Origin: Palsa-504 sp963822765
Lineage (GTDB): Bacteria > Actinomycetota > Actinomycetes > Streptosporangiales > Streptosporangiaceae
Reading direction: 5' to 3'
NCBI GenBank assembly: GCA_963822765.1
Contig: CAWGJL010000004.1
Span: 124,001 to 188,000 of the forward strand
DNA length: 64,000 nucleotides
In this document: positions 63,394-64,000 of the stretch, in pieces
Layout of the letters: each line of letters begins with the position of its first letter
Position numbering within the stretch: the stretch's first letter is position 1
Translations under genes and position numbers: made by a program
The notes under the pieces: model-generated
What the model saw: only the letters and a program-made list of their open reading frames with translations
Databases searched by the model: none
What the model was told of the DNA's origin: nothing

Positions 63394-64000
63394 CGGAGGT
63401 TACCTCCTGGACCTCGCCAGGCGGGTACGGTTCGGCCGCCCCGAGGCCGGTCGCGATCTCGGTCTCGTCCGGGCCGAGTGGCAGCGGCGAGCCCGCCAGC
63501 TCCTGACCGGCGATCCGGGGCAGGGTCAGCCGGAACACCGAGCCCTTGTCCCGCTCACCCCAGGCCTGCAGCCAGCCGCCGTGCAGCCGCGCGTCTTCCA
63601 GCGAGATGGCCAGGCCGAGGCCGGTGCCGCCGGAGGTCCGGGCCCGGGCCGGGTCGGCCCGCCAGAACCGCTCGAAGACCCGCTGCTGCTCGCCCGGGCG
63701 CAGCCCGACGCCGTAGTCCCGGACCGAGACCGCCACCGCGGCGCTGTCCATCGCGGCGGTGACCACCACGTCCTTGCCCTCGCCGTGCTCGACCGCGTTG
63801 ACCAGGACGTTGCGCAGGATGCGTTCCACCCGGCGGCGGTCCACCTCGGCGAAGCACCCGGTCGCGGGCAGCCGGAACTCGATCCGGCTGCCCTTGCGCT
63901 CGGCCAGCTGCTGGGCGTCGTCGGCCGAACGGCGCACCAGGTCGCACACGTCGACCAGATCGGCCTCCAGGGTGGCCGCCCCGGCGTCGTACCTGCTGAT
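63386..64000 (-). CDS. mtrB: Sensor histidine kinase MtrB, C-terminal part (5' end outside window)
   Basis: Open to the window edge (ISRYDAGAATLEADLVD at the far end), so the sensor, HAMP and H-box regions are missing. Present are the HATPase N box (LRNVLVNAVEHGEG), G1 (VRDYGVG), F box (QQRVFERFWRADPARART) and G2 (GGTGLGLAISLEDARLHGG). The tail contains an acidic stretch. MtrB phosphorylates MtrA to control cell division and envelope genes; lpqB follows, as in all actinobacteria. Confidence 0.95.
   Translation of the reverse strand: MSRYDAGAATLEADLVDVCDLVRRSADDAQQLAERKGSRIEFRLPATGCFAEVDRRRVERILRNVLVNAVEHGEGKDVVVTAAMDSAAVAVSVRDYGVGLRPGEQQRVFERFWRADPARARTSGGTGLGLAISLEDARLHGGWLQAWGERDKGSVFRLTLPRIAGQELAGSPLPLGPDETEIATGLGAAEPYPPGEVQEVTSGG

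Overview
The window is chromosomal DNA of a high-GC actinobacterium. The evidence is GC-rich coding bias throughout, GTG/TTG starts, and a set of actinobacterial hallmark genes: LpqB-MtrB, a TatB next to an ECF sigma/anti-sigma pair, DUF3107, DUF3117, MoeZ, Ku, the very large NAD-type glutamate dehydrogenase, and a tmRNA near smpB. Gene content and order resemble the conserved cores of Streptomyces, Streptosporangiales and Mycobacterium. I cannot fix genus or order from sequence reading alone. Most genes lie on the minus strand.

Layout. 1-5.3 kb: end of a MocR regulator, a LapA-domain membrane protein, a sensor kinase/response regulator pair and a class II amidotransferase. 5.3-5.6 kb: tRNA-Glu(CTC) and tRNA-Gln(CTG). 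5.8-12 kb: ManA, MoeZ, a hydrolase translationally coupled to Ku, and a flavoprotein. 12-19.6 kb: TetR regulator, DUF3107, DEAD-box helicase, hydrolase, RecB-like nuclease, MBL hydrolase, PHP phosphoesterase and a DUF6758-type protein. 19.6-25.9 kb: a tandem array of six genes for small secreted cysteine-containing proteins, each with its own leader and terminator hairpin. 26-35.2 kb: NUDIX, CitE-like lyase, Mrp ATPase, TatB, RseB-like lipoprotein, zinc anti-sigma factor, SigE-type sigma factor, O-methyltransferase, DUF3117, MFS exporter, an HNH endonuclease and tmRNA. 36-42 kb: a penicillin-binding-protein homologue lacking all three catalytic motifs, SmpB, FtsX, FtsE and RF2. 42-53.5 kb: lipoprotein, NAD-glutamate dehydrogenase with acetoacetate-CoA ligase, HAD protein with PruA, DUF6912-type protein and Vsr. 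53.6-64 kb: Rv3235-type protein, SecA, membrane protein, YcaQ-type glycosylase, response regulator, HPF, LpqB and the 3' end of MtrB.

How genes work together. SigE, its anti-sigma factor, the RseB-like lipoprotein and TatB form an envelope-stress module, with a recognisable ECF promoter in front of sigE. SmpB and tmRNA are the two halves of trans-translation. FtsE-FtsX and the PBP homologue concern cell-wall growth. SecA and TatB are export machinery. PruA and glutamate dehydrogenase are consecutive steps of proline/glutamate catabolism, and acetoacetate-CoA ligase feeds acetyl-CoA.

The best candidate for an undescribed system is the array at 19.6-25.9 kb: six paralogous exported proteins, each in an autonomous cassette with a conserved, covarying leader hairpin. 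A strong caution applies to the whole window. At least seven conserved genes (manA, moeZ, an alpha/beta hydrolase, the DEAD helicase, the PHP gene, the Rv3235-like gene and lpqB) each need a single-base correction to read through, and two array copies carry several indels. That density suggests consensus indel errors in the assembly, so broken genes here should not be taken as true pseudogenes without raw reads.
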